Positions 1-6,321 of a stretch of 6,563 nt of DNA are shown here, piece by piece. The DNA lies in contig JAGOUK010000076.1 in the NCBI GenBank assembly GCA_018061225.1, positions 1 to 6,563 on the forward strand, in the 5' to 3' direction. Source of the DNA: Candidatus Omnitrophota bacterium (GTDB taxonomy: Bacteria; Omnitrophota; Gorgyraeia; 2-02-FULL-51-18; JAGOUK01). Each line of letters begins with the position of its first letter. Within the stretch, counting starts at the first letter, position 1. The translations under genes were made by a program, and so were the position numbers. The notes beneath the pieces were generated by a model that made no database searches, had not been told where the DNA came from, and saw only the letters and a list, made by a program, of their open reading frames with translations.

Positions 1-36
1 AAAAACCCTCAGAAGACAGGTCTTCCTGTCAGCGGG
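1..36 (-). terminator. Probable Rho-independent terminator after lpxB
   Basis: Read on the minus strand, just past the lpxB stop, GACAGG (30-25) pairs perfectly with CCTGTC (20-15) around an AAGA tetraloop. A weaker outer CCC (36-34) can pair with GGG (8-6), and a run of at least five T (5-1) follows up to the window edge. An overlapping alternative stem, GAAGAC/GTCTTC with a 2-nt loop, is also possible. Location and T tract fit an intrinsic terminator of the minus-strand unit. The T run is cut by the window edge and is separated from the inner stem by nine bases, so the call is moderate. Confidence 0.5.
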
Positions 37-44
37 CGATCAAC

Positions 45-1190
45 CTACGCTTTAAGAAAATCGAGAATGTGTTGGGCGGCGCGGGCGGGGCTGCCGGGAG
101 GGCCTAGGTGGCGGCGGGTGGTGGAGAGGGCGGCGCGGGTTGAGAGAACGAGAGCGGGATCGGTCAGGTATTTTTGCAGGGTTTGTTCGATTTTTTCGGG
201 GGTGAAGTTTTCTTGCAGGAGTTCGGGCATGATTTCTTTTTGGGCCAGAAGATTGGGCATTCCCAGGTATTTGACTTTGAGAATGAGGCGGACGAGGAAC
301 GCGGTGACGGCGGAAACTCGGTAGCCGATGATGGTGGGCAGGCCGGCCATCGCGCATTCGAGTGTGACGGTGCCGGAACAGGCGATGGCCGCGTCGGCCG
401 CGTAAAAAGTTTCTAGTTTGTTGCCGCGTCGGCGGTCGATCCGGATCGGAGACTGGGCCAGGATGGGATCATAAAAAGTTTTGGGCAGCGTGTCGGCCTC
501 GAGCAGCACCCATTTGAGATCTGGCAGACCCTTCTCAACACGGGCCGAATGAACGCGGTTGGCGGCTTCGAGCATCGTCGAGAGCAATAAACGGACCTCA
601 GTGGGGCGTGAGCCCGGCAGCAGCAGGACGGTGCGGATCTCACCATCCGGCCGATCGGGTGCCGACGGCCAGACCTCAGCGATCGGATGACCCACCCACG
701 CGGCCTTCACGCCGCGCTTTTCCAAAAAGTCCTCTTCAAAGTCAAACAGCGTCAGCACCTTCCGGTAGACGCGGGCCATGAGTTTGACCCGCCCCTCTTT
801 CCAGGCCCACACCTGCGGCGACACGTAACCGATGACCGGGATGCCGAGCGGCAGCAGCTTCTTGGCCAATCGCAGATTGAATCCGGGGTTGTCCACCAGA
901 ACGATTAGATCCGGGCGCAAGGCGCGGACCTGGCCCAGGATGGCGTGAAAAAGTCTAAAATATTCGGGCAGATGGCGAAGCACTTCCGTAAATCCAGTCG
1001 CGTGAGCGCTTCCGCTGGACAGGAATCCATCGAGACCCAAGGCCTCCATTCGAGATCCGCCGACGCCGTGAAGTTCGAGCGAAGGGCTCAGCGTCCGGAG
1101 AGATGCGAGCAGTGACGCGCCGAGCTGATCTCCGGAAGCTTCACCGGTAACGACCAGGACTTTTTTGGAGCTAGGCGGTGATTTTTTCAA
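45..1190 (-). CDS. lpxB: Lipid-A-disaccharide synthase LpxB
   Basis: LpxB is a GT19 glycosyltransferase that joins UDP-2,3-diacylglucosamine to lipid X (2,3-diacylglucosamine 1-phosphate), giving the beta-1,6 disaccharide of lipid A at the inner face of the cytoplasmic membrane. Family motifs appear in order (numbered from the TTG start): GEASGD 16-21, GVGG 42-45, VDNPGFN 99-105 (D100 matches catalytic D98 of E. coli), YVSPQVWAW 122-130, VGHP 166-169, LLPGSR 190-195, SGTVTLE 272-278 and PNLLA 312-316. The protein appears full length: 381 residues against 382 in E. coli. The TTG at 1190-1188 is preferred because it puts GEASGD at the usual distance from the N-terminus and overlaps the upstream gene by only 20 bp. 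An ATG at 1250 would add 20 residues and overlap by 80 bp. No clear Shine-Dalgarno precedes either start, so translation is probably coupled to the upstream gene. Function is firm; the start is less so. Confidence 0.95.
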   Translation of the reverse strand: MKKSPPSSKKVLVVTGEASGDQLGASLLASLRTLSPSLELHGVGGSRMEALGLDGFLSSGSAHATGFTEVLRHLPEYFRLFHAILGQVRALRPDLIVLVDNPGFNLRLAKKLLPLGIPVIGYVSPQVWAWKEGRVKLMARVYRKVLTLFDFEEDFLEKRGVKAAWVGHPIAEVWPSAPDRPDGEIRTVLLLPGSRPTEVRLLLSTMLEAANRVHSARVEKGLPDLKWVLLEADTLPKTFYDPILAQSPIRIDRRRGNKLETFYAADAAIACSGTVTLECAMAGLPTIIGYRVSAVTAFLVRLILKVKYLGMPNLLAQKEIMPELLQENFTPEKIEQTLQKYLTDPALVLSTRAALSTTRRHLGPPGSPARAAQHILDFLKA

Positions 1191-2118
1191 CTTTATGAGA
1201 TTGGATCTGATCGAGGATTTGAAGCGCGACGGCCAAGGCCGCGCGTCCATCCGCGCCGCTCACGCCGCCTGCATTGCCGCTGCGGACGGAGGTAACAAAA
1301 CTTTTGACTTCCTCCTCGAGGGGCTCCGACTTGATGACCGGAACCGGTTCGTAACCCGTCTGTCCTTCCGCCGCGCGTTGACGGGTGAGGGTCAGGAGCT
1401 CCTGAGCGAAGTAGTCGAGGGAGAGGTATTGGTCCTGATCGAAGATTCGGATCTTGCGGAGACGTTTTTGGGCCATGCGGCTGGCGGTCAGACTCGCGAT
1501 GGCACCGTTGGCGAACAGGATGCGGCCGTGAGCGAAGTCCTCGCGCTGGGTGAAGAGATTCATGCCCACCGCCTCCACCGATTTGACGGGGGACTTAATC
1601 AGGTCCAGAACGATGTCGATGTCATGGATCATGAGATCCAGCACCACGCCCACATCGCTGATGCGGGGATTGTAGGGTCCGATGCGGTCACACTCAATAT
1701 AAACCGGGCTCTTGATCATTTTTTTGACCGTGCTCACCGCGCCGTTGAAACGTTCGATGTGGCCGGTCTGAAGAATAATTTTTTTGGATGCGGCCAATGT
1801 GATCAAGTCATCCGCGTCCTCAAGGCGTGAGGTGAGCGGTTTTTCGATCAAAAGATGAATGCCGGCCTCGGCTAGCGGGCGGGCCACTTCATGATGCGTC
1901 ACGGCTGGCGTGCAGATGCTGGCGGCATCGAGAAGACCGATGCAGTCTTCCACGCGGGAGAAGGCCTTGGCTCCGCACTCTTGGGCGAGCGCCTGCGCTT
2001 TGGCTTCCAGCGGATCCACAACGGCGACGACTTCCACATCGGGAAGCTGGCGGTAAATTTGGGCGTGACGGGAGCCGAGGACACCGCAGCCGATCACACC
2101 TACGCGAAGTTTGGTCAT
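1171..2118 (-). CDS. Gfo/Idh/MocA-family NAD-dependent oxidoreductase, GnnA-like (possible UDP-GlcNAc 3-dehydrogenase)
   Basis: A 315-residue cytoplasmic sugar dehydrogenase. The N-terminal Rossmann fold has GCGVLG (10-15) for NAD and an acidic D35 at the end of the second strand, which suggests NAD rather than NADP. The family EKP motif is at 92-94 (K93 is the usual catalytic lysine). The C-terminal substrate domain begins near residue 120 with GHIERFNGA (119-127), and D161-LMI-H165-D166-ID168 holds the conserved histidine. ATG at 2118 is chosen because the Rossmann strand begins at once (MTKLRVGVIG). An ATG at 2211 would add 31 unrelated residues and run past the divergent gene's start and promoter. 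The gene ends inside lpxB by 20 bp, so the two are probably one operon. In Acidithiobacillus ferrooxidans gnnA, of this family, lies between lpxA and lpxB and makes UDP-3-keto-GlcNAc for 2,3-diamino lipid A. The same role here is inferred from context; no aminotransferase partner is visible. Family is sure, substrate is not. Confidence 0.9.
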   Translation of the reverse strand: MTKLRVGVIGCGVLGSRHAQIYRQLPDVEVVAVVDPLEAKAQALAQECGAKAFSRVEDCIGLLDAASICTPAVTHHEVARPLAEAGIHLLIEKPLTSRLEDADDLITLAASKKIILQTGHIERFNGAVSTVKKMIKSPVYIECDRIGPYNPRISDVGVVLDLMIHDIDIVLDLIKSPVKSVEAVGMNLFTQREDFAHGRILFANGAIASLTASRMAQKRLRKIRIFDQDQYLSLDYFAQELLTLTRQRAAEGQTGYEPVPVIKSEPLEEEVKSFVTSVRSGNAGGVSGADGRAALAVALQILDQIQSHKVEKITA

Positions 2119-2127
2119 AATCGGTGA

Positions 2128-2157
2128 ATTATAGCACGCAGTCCCGGACGATGTTAG
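2128..2157 (-). promoter_or_regulatory. Promoter for the oxidoreductase-lpxB operon
   Basis: On the minus strand a perfect -10 box TATAAT (2133-2128) lies 18 bp from CTAACA (2157-2152), which matches TTGACA at 4 of 6 positions. The -10 ends 9 nt before the ATG at 2118. A start site about 7 nt downstream would leave a leader of only a few bases. No Shine-Dalgarno lies in between, so the mRNA may be leaderless. The upstream element overlaps the -10 of the opposing promoter. Confidence 0.6.
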
Positions 2158-2160
2158 AAT
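2152..2160 (+). promoter_or_regulatory. Extended -10 promoter for the msbA-like gene
   Basis: TGTTAGAAT reads as an extended -10 element: TG, one base, then TAGAAT (2155-2160, 5 of 6 to TATAAT). No good -35 is seen at 17 bp, which an extended -10 can tolerate. The predicted start site near 2167 is about 3 nt from the ATG at 2170, so the transcript would be close to leaderless. There is no Shine-Dalgarno upstream of that ATG. Sigma-factor preferences of this organism are unknown. Confidence 0.45.
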
Positions 2161-2169
2161 AGCCAGCTC

Positions 2170-3984
2170 ATGAACGTTTATTTTCGCCTCATCCATTACG
2201 TTCGCATGCACACGCGGATGTTTATCCTTTCCGTAAGCTCGATGCTGCTGACATCGCTGTTCAAGACCTCTCCGATCACCATGCTGATCCCCATCATCGA
2301 CCGCATCATCGCCGACCGTCCTGTCGAATTACCGAACACCAAGGGAATACCGACTTTTGTACTCGACCTCGTGGCCCGCATCAATGAGATGCCCCGGATG
2401 ACGATGCTCAACTTCATCATCGCAGCCGCGGTGGTGCTGACGCTGTTGAAGGGCGTCACCTTCTATTGGCAGACTTATTTGATGAACGATATGAGCCACC
2501 GCGTCATCCGCGACATGCGCCGTGATTTATACGCGAAGCTCATTCACAGCCCATTGAGCTTTTACTCCAAGCACCGGTCGGGTGAGCTGGTCTCCCGCGT
2601 GACTTACGACACCGGCATCGTGCGCGACGCGATCTCGGAAGGGCTGATGGATGCGATCTTTCAGCCGATCGAGCTCATCATCAACATCGCTCTTTTGCTT
2701 TCGATCCGATGGATTTTCGGAATCCCCTGGTCGCTGGTCATCTTAATCACGGTGGTCACGCCGATGGTGATTTATCCCGTGGTGCGTATCGGCAAGATGC
2801 TCAAGAAAGTCAGCCGTAATTCGCAGCAGGCAATGGGAGACATCAACGCATCCTTGTACGAAACGGTCACCGGCGTGCGCGTCGTGCAGGCCTTCGGGAT
2901 GGAGGATTACGAAAAAAAGCGTTTCGGCAAGTTCAACAGCGAGTATTACCGTTCGACGCTAAGTTTGGTCGGACGTAACCTGCTAATGGCCCCGGTCACC
3001 GAGCTGGCGGCGCTCGTCTGCGGCTGCGCGGTCGCCTGGATCGGCGCGGCGCGCGTGATCAATCATGAGATGTCGGCCGGCGCGTTCCTGGCCTTTGCGG
3101 CGGCGCTTTTTTCTCTCTTCAGACCGCTCAAGCGGCTTTCGCGTCTGCACGGCATCAATCAAACGGCGATGGCGGCGGCTGAGCGGGTTTTTCAAACGAT
3201 GGATGAGAAAAATGACATCGTGGACCCAAAGAACCCCGTGATCCTTGGGAAGCTTTCTGAATCCATCGAATTCCGCAAGATCGTTTTTTCTTATGAGCCC
3301 CCGAGAAAAGTGCTCGATGGCATCAGTTTCACCGTCAAAAAAGGCGAGATCGTTGCCTTGGTCGGACCGAGCGGTTCAGGGAAGACGTCGCTGCTCAATC
3401 TGCTTCCCAGATTCTACGACCCGACGGAAGGGGATGTGCGGATCGACGGCCGGTCCGTCCGCGAGGTGTCTCTACAATCTTTGCGGTCGCAGATCGGCAT
3501 CGTGACGCAAGAAACTATTCTCTTCAACGACACGGTGAGCGCCAATATCGCATACGGCTGTTCCGGGATAGATCCGGCGCTGATCGAAGAAGCAGCCCGC
3601 GTCGCCAACGCGCATGACTTCATCACCAAGCTGCCGAACGGATATTTGACGCCGATCGGCGACCGGGGCTTCAAGCTTTCGGGCGGAGAAAAGCAGCGGC
3701 TCGCCATTGCGCGCGCCGTGCTGAAGAATCCTCCCATTCTTATTCTGGACGAAGCCACCTCTTCACTCGACACGGAGTCTGAGCGTCTGGTGCAGGATGC
3801 GATTCATAAGATCATGCTCGGCCGCACCGTGCTGGTCATCGCTCACCGTCTCAGCACGGTCAAGGATGCCAGCCGGATTCTCGTGCTTCAAGACGGTCAT
3901 ATCATTCAGGACGGCAGGCACGACGATCTGATCAAACAGCCCGGCATGTACGCGCGGCTGCACGAGTTACAATTTAACGCTTAA
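2170..3984 (+). CDS. msbA: MsbA-type ABC exporter (fused permease and ATPase), probable lipid A flippase
   Basis: A 604-residue half-transporter that should work as an inner-membrane homodimer. The N-terminal part (about 1-325) is a type I exporter membrane domain. Hydrophobic spans are seen near 18-46, 77-103, 158-205 (two) and 271-320 (two), and the exporter loop motif SFYSKHRSGELVSRVT is at 130-145. The C-terminal ATPase has Walker A GPSGSGKTS (399-407), Q-loop Q447, signature LSGGEKQ (503-509), Walker B ILILDE (523-528, catalytic E528), D-loop SLD (532-534) and H-loop H559, so all catalytic parts are present. Length is near that of E. coli MsbA (582). ATG 2170 is kept because the start MNVYFRLIHYVR resembles the short amphipathic N-terminus of the family; it lacks a Shine-Dalgarno. 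Placement beside lpxB supports lipid A-core flipping. Related exporters carry drugs, lipids or peptides, so the substrate is inferred from context and overall similarity. Confidence 0.88.
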   Translation: MNVYFRLIHYVRMHTRMFILSVSSMLLTSLFKTSPITMLIPIIDRIIADRPVELPNTKGIPTFVLDLVARINEMPRMTMLNFIIAAAVVLTLLKGVTFYWQTYLMNDMSHRVIRDMRRDLYAKLIHSPLSFYSKHRSGELVSRVTYDTGIVRDAISEGLMDAIFQPIELIINIALLLSIRWIFGIPWSLVILITVVTPMVIYPVVRIGKMLKKVSRNSQQAMGDINASLYETVTGVRVVQAFGMEDYEKKRFGKFNSEYYRSTLSLVGRNLLMAPVTELAALVCGCAVAWIGAARVINHEMSAGAFLAFAAALFSLFRPLKRLSRLHGINQTAMAAAERVFQTMDEKNDIVDPKNPVILGKLSESIEFRKIVFSYEPPRKVLDGISFTVKKGEIVALVGPSGSGKTSLLNLLPRFYDPTEGDVRIDGRSVREVSLQSLRSQIGIVTQETILFNDTVSANIAYGCSGIDPALIEEAARVANAHDFITKLPNGYLTPIGDRGFKLSGGEKQRLAIARAVLKNPPILILDEATSSLDTESERLVQDAIHKIMLGRTVLVIAHRLSTVKDASRILVLQDGHIIQDGRHDDLIKQPGMYARLHELQFNA

Positions 3985-4073
3985 TTTAGTCGCTGCTTTT
4001 TAGAATATTAGTTCTATTAACTTAGCGCTTTTTTGACCGCTGCCCTTGTAAATTCTTTTTTCATGAATTAGAC
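3985..4073 (+). other. AT-rich spacer between the msbA-like gene and the rpsB promoter
   Basis: This stretch is clearly richer in A and T than its flanks and has several T runs (4028-4034, 4055-4061). I see no coding frame and no convincing terminator for the upstream gene. Candidate stems are only 4-5 bp, for example AGAA/TTCT near 4002-4014, AGCG/CGCT near 4024-4041 and AATTC/GAATT near 4051-4069. The AT richness just upstream of a strong promoter could act as an UP-like element, which is inference. Read-through from the upstream gene into rpsB cannot be excluded. Confidence 0.4.
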
Positions 4074-4102
4074 TTGCCGAGCTGATACGCGGTGGGTATA
4101 AT
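4074..4102 (+). promoter_or_regulatory. Sigma70-type promoter of the rpsB-tsf-pyrH-frr cluster
   Basis: TTGCCG (4074-4079, 4 of 6 to TTGACA) is followed after exactly 17 bp by a perfect TATAAT (4097-4102). It is the best promoter match seen in the window. Transcription should begin around A4108 or A4109, giving a leader of about 120 nt before the rpsB start codon. Confidence 0.75.
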
Positions 4103-4107
4103 ACCCG

Positions 4108-4228
4108 AACCTCAAACCTGAGGTGTGAAGTACTAACCTCACGGTTATTCGATTCTCAATCATTCATGTTAGCGCCTGGAGCGCAGCAAACCGCATCGGA
4201 AAGCCTATGCGAAACGGAGGACGTTTTT
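4108..4228 (+). promoter_or_regulatory. Structured rpsB mRNA leader with competing hairpins
   Basis: Hairpin A pairs ACCTCA (4109-4114) with TGAGGT (4119-4124) across an AACC loop, right at the predicted 5' end. The same TGAGGT can instead pair with a second ACCTCA (4136-4141), and that second copy lies inside hairpin C, TAACC/GGTTA (4134-4138 with 4143-4147). Folding is therefore either A plus C, or the middle stem alone. Further down are GCGC/GCGC (4172-4175 with 4181-4184) and CGCAT/ATGCG (4192-4196 with 4207-4211), the latter with an inner GG/CC around AAAG, ending four bases before the Shine-Dalgarno. rpsB leaders in some bacteria mediate feedback by S2; that role here is inferred, and I do not recognise a named family. 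Confidence 0.45.
4216..4221 (+). promoter_or_regulatory. Ribosome binding site deciding the rpsB TTG start
   Basis: GGAGGA is a strong Shine-Dalgarno, 7 nt before a TTG at 4229. The spacer is mostly a run of seven T (4224-4230) whose last two bases are part of the start codon. Spacing and strength mark the TTG as the start over the in-frame ATG at 4166, which has no such site. Confidence 0.85.
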
Positions 4229-4984
4229 TTGTCTACTGAATTAGCGAACAATTTATTGGAAGCCGGAGTGCACTTCGGTCACCAGACACGCAAGTGGAAT
4301 CCCAAGATGAAGCGCTTCATCTACGGTGTGAAGAACGGGGTCCACATCATCAACCTCGAGAAGACCGTTAACAAGCTCGAGCTGGCGCGTGAGTTCGCTC
4401 TCAAGACGGCGTCCCAGGGCGGCAAAGTTCTTTTTGTCGGCACCAAGCCTCAGGCCCGCGAGATCATGCGGGAAGAGGCAGTCCGTTCCGGTCAGCCTTA
4501 CGTTGTGAACCGCTGGCTCGGCGGATTCTTGACCAATTTCAACACGCTGCGCAAGAGCGTCGCCCGTTATCAAGAGCTCGTTGTCATGTCCACCGACGGC
4601 ACCTTTGACAAGATCACCAAGAAGGAAGCCTCCGGCATCCGTAAGGAGATCGTTAAGTTTGAGAAGAACCTTGCCGGTGTGACTCAGATGGACAAACTTC
4701 CCGCGGCGATTTTTGTCGTCGACGTGAAGCACGAGATCATCGCGGTCAAAGAAGCGATCCGCCTCGATATTCCCGTCATCGGTCTTGCCGATACGGATTC
4801 TGATCCCGACATGGTGAACTACGTGATCCCGGGCAATGACGACGCTCTGCGTTCGATCCGCCTTATCACCAAGTCCATCGCCGACTCCATCATCGAAGGT
4901 CATGGCGGACGCCAGGGCCAGATCGAGATGAAGGCCCCTAAGCTATCCGACCGCAAGCAGCCCGTCGCGGCCGCCAAGGACTAA
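4229..4984 (+). CDS. rpsB: 30S ribosomal protein S2
   Basis: S2 binds late in small-subunit assembly, at the head-body junction of the 30S subunit, and helps recruit S1 in bacteria that have it. The protein is 251 residues from the TTG start (E. coli 241). The N-terminal family signature LLEAGVHFGHQTRKWNPKM is at 9-27. RWLGG (95-99) and the following LTNF segment, then DPDM (192-195) and IPGNDDA (200-206), match the conserved core. The C-terminal tail after about 225 is short and basic. TTG is chosen from the Shine-Dalgarno and because family homology begins just after it; an in-frame ATG at 4166 would add 21 residues that look unlike S2. It is first gene of a tight cluster, its stop lying 6 nt before tsf, as in most bacteria. 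Confidence 0.97.
   Translation: MSTELANNLLEAGVHFGHQTRKWNPKMKRFIYGVKNGVHIINLEKTVNKLELAREFALKTASQGGKVLFVGTKPQAREIMREEAVRSGQPYVVNRWLGGFLTNFNTLRKSVARYQELVVMSTDGTFDKITKKEASGIRKEIVKFEKNLAGVTQMDKLPAAIFVVDVKHEIIAVKEAIRLDIPVIGLADTDSDPDMVNYVIPGNDDALRSIRLITKSIADSIIEGHGGRQGQIEMKAPKLSDRKQPVAAAKD
4976..4980 (+). promoter_or_regulatory. Ribosome binding site of tsf, inside the rpsB end
   Basis: AAGGA lies in the last codons of rpsB, 10 nt before the tsf ATG. The spacing is long but usable, and the 6-nt gap between the genes favours translational coupling. Confidence 0.5.
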
Positions 4985-4990
4985 CCCGTC

Positions 4991-5578
4991 ATGGCGAACG
5001 AAGCGGAACTGGTTAAAGAGCTGCGCGAAAAAACCGGCGCCGGAATCCTCGACTGCCGCAAGGCGCTCGTCGAAGTTTCCTGGGATGTGGAAAAAGCGGT
5101 TGATTGCCTTCGTAAGAAGGGCGCCCAGATCGCCGGCAAGAAGGCCGGCCGCGCGACCAACAACGGACGCGTTGAGAGCTACATTCACATGGGCGGCAAG
5201 ATCGGCGTCTTGGTCGAAGTCAATTGCGAAACGGACTTCGTGGCCCGCACGGATCAATTTATTGAATTCTGCCGCAACGTCGCGATGCAGATCGCGGCCG
5301 CGAACCCGATCTGCGTCACCCGGGAAGAAGTTCCCGCGGAAGCGGTCGCGCGTGAAAAAGATATTTTCTTAGAGAGCGTCAAAGGCAAGCCCGCCAATGT
5401 GGTCGACAAGATCCTCGAAGGCAAGCTCGACAAGTTCTACAAAGAGAATTGCCTTTTGGAACAAGCCTTCGTCAAAGATGACAAAAAAACCATCCAGGAG
5501 TACCTGACCGAAGTGATCGCCAAGACCGGCGAAAACATGGTCATCAAGCGGTTCAGCCGCTTCGTCCTGGGCGAGTAA
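4991..5578 (+). CDS. tsf: Elongation factor Ts
   Basis: EF-Ts is the nucleotide exchange factor that releases GDP from EF-Tu in the cytoplasm. The N-terminal UBA-like domain (about 1-45) carries the signature KTGAGILDCRKAL (14-26). The core has YIHMGGKIGVLVEVNCETDFVAR (64-86), whose TDFV (81-84) contacts EF-Tu, and the protein ends with the conserved TGENMVIKRFSRF segment. At 195 residues it is the short, single-core type as in Thermus, not the 283-residue E. coli form. One oddity is W31 in VSWDVEKA, where the family usually has glycine (NGD-type turn). The tail CLLEQAFVKDDKKT is typical of short EF-Ts. It sits 6 nt after rpsB and 7 nt before pyrH, so it is clearly in the same transcript. Confidence 0.97.
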   Translation: MANEAELVKELREKTGAGILDCRKALVEVSWDVEKAVDCLRKKGAQIAGKKAGRATNNGRVESYIHMGGKIGVLVEVNCETDFVARTDQFIEFCRNVAMQIAAANPICVTREEVPAEAVAREKDIFLESVKGKPANVVDKILEGKLDKFYKENCLLEQAFVKDDKKTIQEYLTEVIAKTGENMVIKRFSRFVLGE

Positions 5579-5585
5579 CTTAGTC

Positions 5586-6302
5586 ATGCCCAAACCCGCC
5601 TACCGCCGAGTGCTCCTGAAGATCAGCGGAGAGTTTCTCGGTGGCAAGAGCGGGTACGGCATCGACCCAGAAGTCGCCCTCAGCCTCGCCAAACAGATCA
5701 AAGAAATCCATGAGCTCGGAGTCCAGACCGCCGTCGTGATCGGCGGCGGGAATATTCTCCGGGGGATGAATGCCGCCCAAAAGGGCGTCGACCGCGCCAC
5801 CGCCGATTACATGGGCATGCTGGCAACGGTGATCAACGGCTTGGCGGTGCAGGACGCGCTGGAGCGGGTGGGAGTTTTTTCGAGAGTTCAGACCGCGATA
5901 CCCATGGCAGCCGTGGCAGAACCCTATATTCGCCGCCGCGCGCTGAGACATTTGGAAAAGAAGCGGGTGGTTATCCTGGTCTGCGGCACCGGGAACCCTT
6001 ACTTCACGACGGATACGACGGCCGCGCTACGGGCGACCGAAATCGGCGCCGATATCATTTTGAAGGCCACTCAGGTGGACGGCATTTACACGGCGGACCC
6101 GAAGAAGGATCCTAAGGCCAAGCGCTTTAAGGAAATCCGCTACATCGATGTGCTGAAGCGCGGCCTCAAGGTCATGGATTCGACAGCGATCAGTCTTTGT
6201 ATGGATAACAAGTTACCGATCTTAGTTTTTGATCTTTCCAAGCCGGGCAATATCAAGCGCGCGGTGTTGGGCGAAAAGATCGGCACGTTGGTCAGAGAAT
6301 AA
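5586..6302 (+). CDS. pyrH: UMP kinase (uridylate kinase)
   Basis: PyrH phosphorylates UMP to UDP with ATP, the step that leads to UTP and CTP, and works as a cytoplasmic hexamer of the amino acid kinase fold. The 238 residues (E. coli 241) show KISGE (12-16) and GGGNILRG (53-60) at the phosphate site, R70 and D74 in the UMP-binding stretch VDRATADYMGM, GTGNPYFTTD (134-143) at the UMP/phosphate site, and KATQVDGIYTADP (160-172) in the ATP site. The end, KIGTLV, matches the family. The ATG has only a weak purine stretch upstream (GGGCGAG near the tsf stop), so coupling with tsf is likely. In bacteria the enzyme is commonly inhibited by UTP and activated by GTP; that cannot be read from this sequence. 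Confidence 0.97.
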   Translation: MPKPAYRRVLLKISGEFLGGKSGYGIDPEVALSLAKQIKEIHELGVQTAVVIGGGNILRGMNAAQKGVDRATADYMGMLATVINGLAVQDALERVGVFSRVQTAIPMAAVAEPYIRRRALRHLEKKRVVILVCGTGNPYFTTDTTAALRATEIGADIILKATQVDGIYTADPKKDPKAKRFKEIRYIDVLKRGLKVMDSTAISLCMDNKLPILVFDLSKPGNIKRAVLGEKIGTLVRE

Positions 6303-6309
6303 CGAAGCC

Positions 6310-6315
6310 AAGGAG
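6310..6315 (+). promoter_or_regulatory. Ribosome binding site of frr
   Basis: AAGGAG, 6 nt before the ATG at 6322, lies in the 19-nt gap after pyrH. It fixes the frr start. Confidence 0.8.
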
Positions 6316-6321
6316 CTTATT

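Noticed and set aside
1165..1830. A 221-codon open frame on the plus strand, antisense to the oxidoreductase gene.
   Set aside because: The opposite strand has clear family motifs throughout. The predicted antisense protein resembles nothing I recognise and is rich in D, H and G in the way of antisense frames in GC-rich DNA; it has no evident ribosome site.
2119..2211. A longer oxidoreductase start at the ATG ending at 2211.
   Set aside because: It would add 31 residues unrelated to the family before the Rossmann strand and would run through the divergent promoters and into the msbA-like gene.
3990..4041. A terminator for the msbA-like gene.
   Set aside because: Possible stems are 4 bp with large loops, and the T runs do not follow them in the right place.
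4033..4074. A second rpsB promoter using TTGACC (4033-4038) or TTGTAA (4046-4051).
   Set aside because: TTGACC has no acceptable -10 at 16-18 bp. TTGTAA is followed at 17 bp only by TAGACT, a 4 of 6 match. The promoter at 4074-4102 is far better.
4166..4228. An in-frame ATG upstream of rpsB that would lengthen S2 by 21 residues.
   Set aside because: It has no Shine-Dalgarno, the added residues do not look like S2, and the strong GGAGGA is placed for the TTG at 4229.
4253..4903. A 216-codon open frame on the minus strand within rpsB.
   Set aside because: It is antisense to an unmistakable S2 gene, with the biased composition of a shadow frame and no supporting signals.
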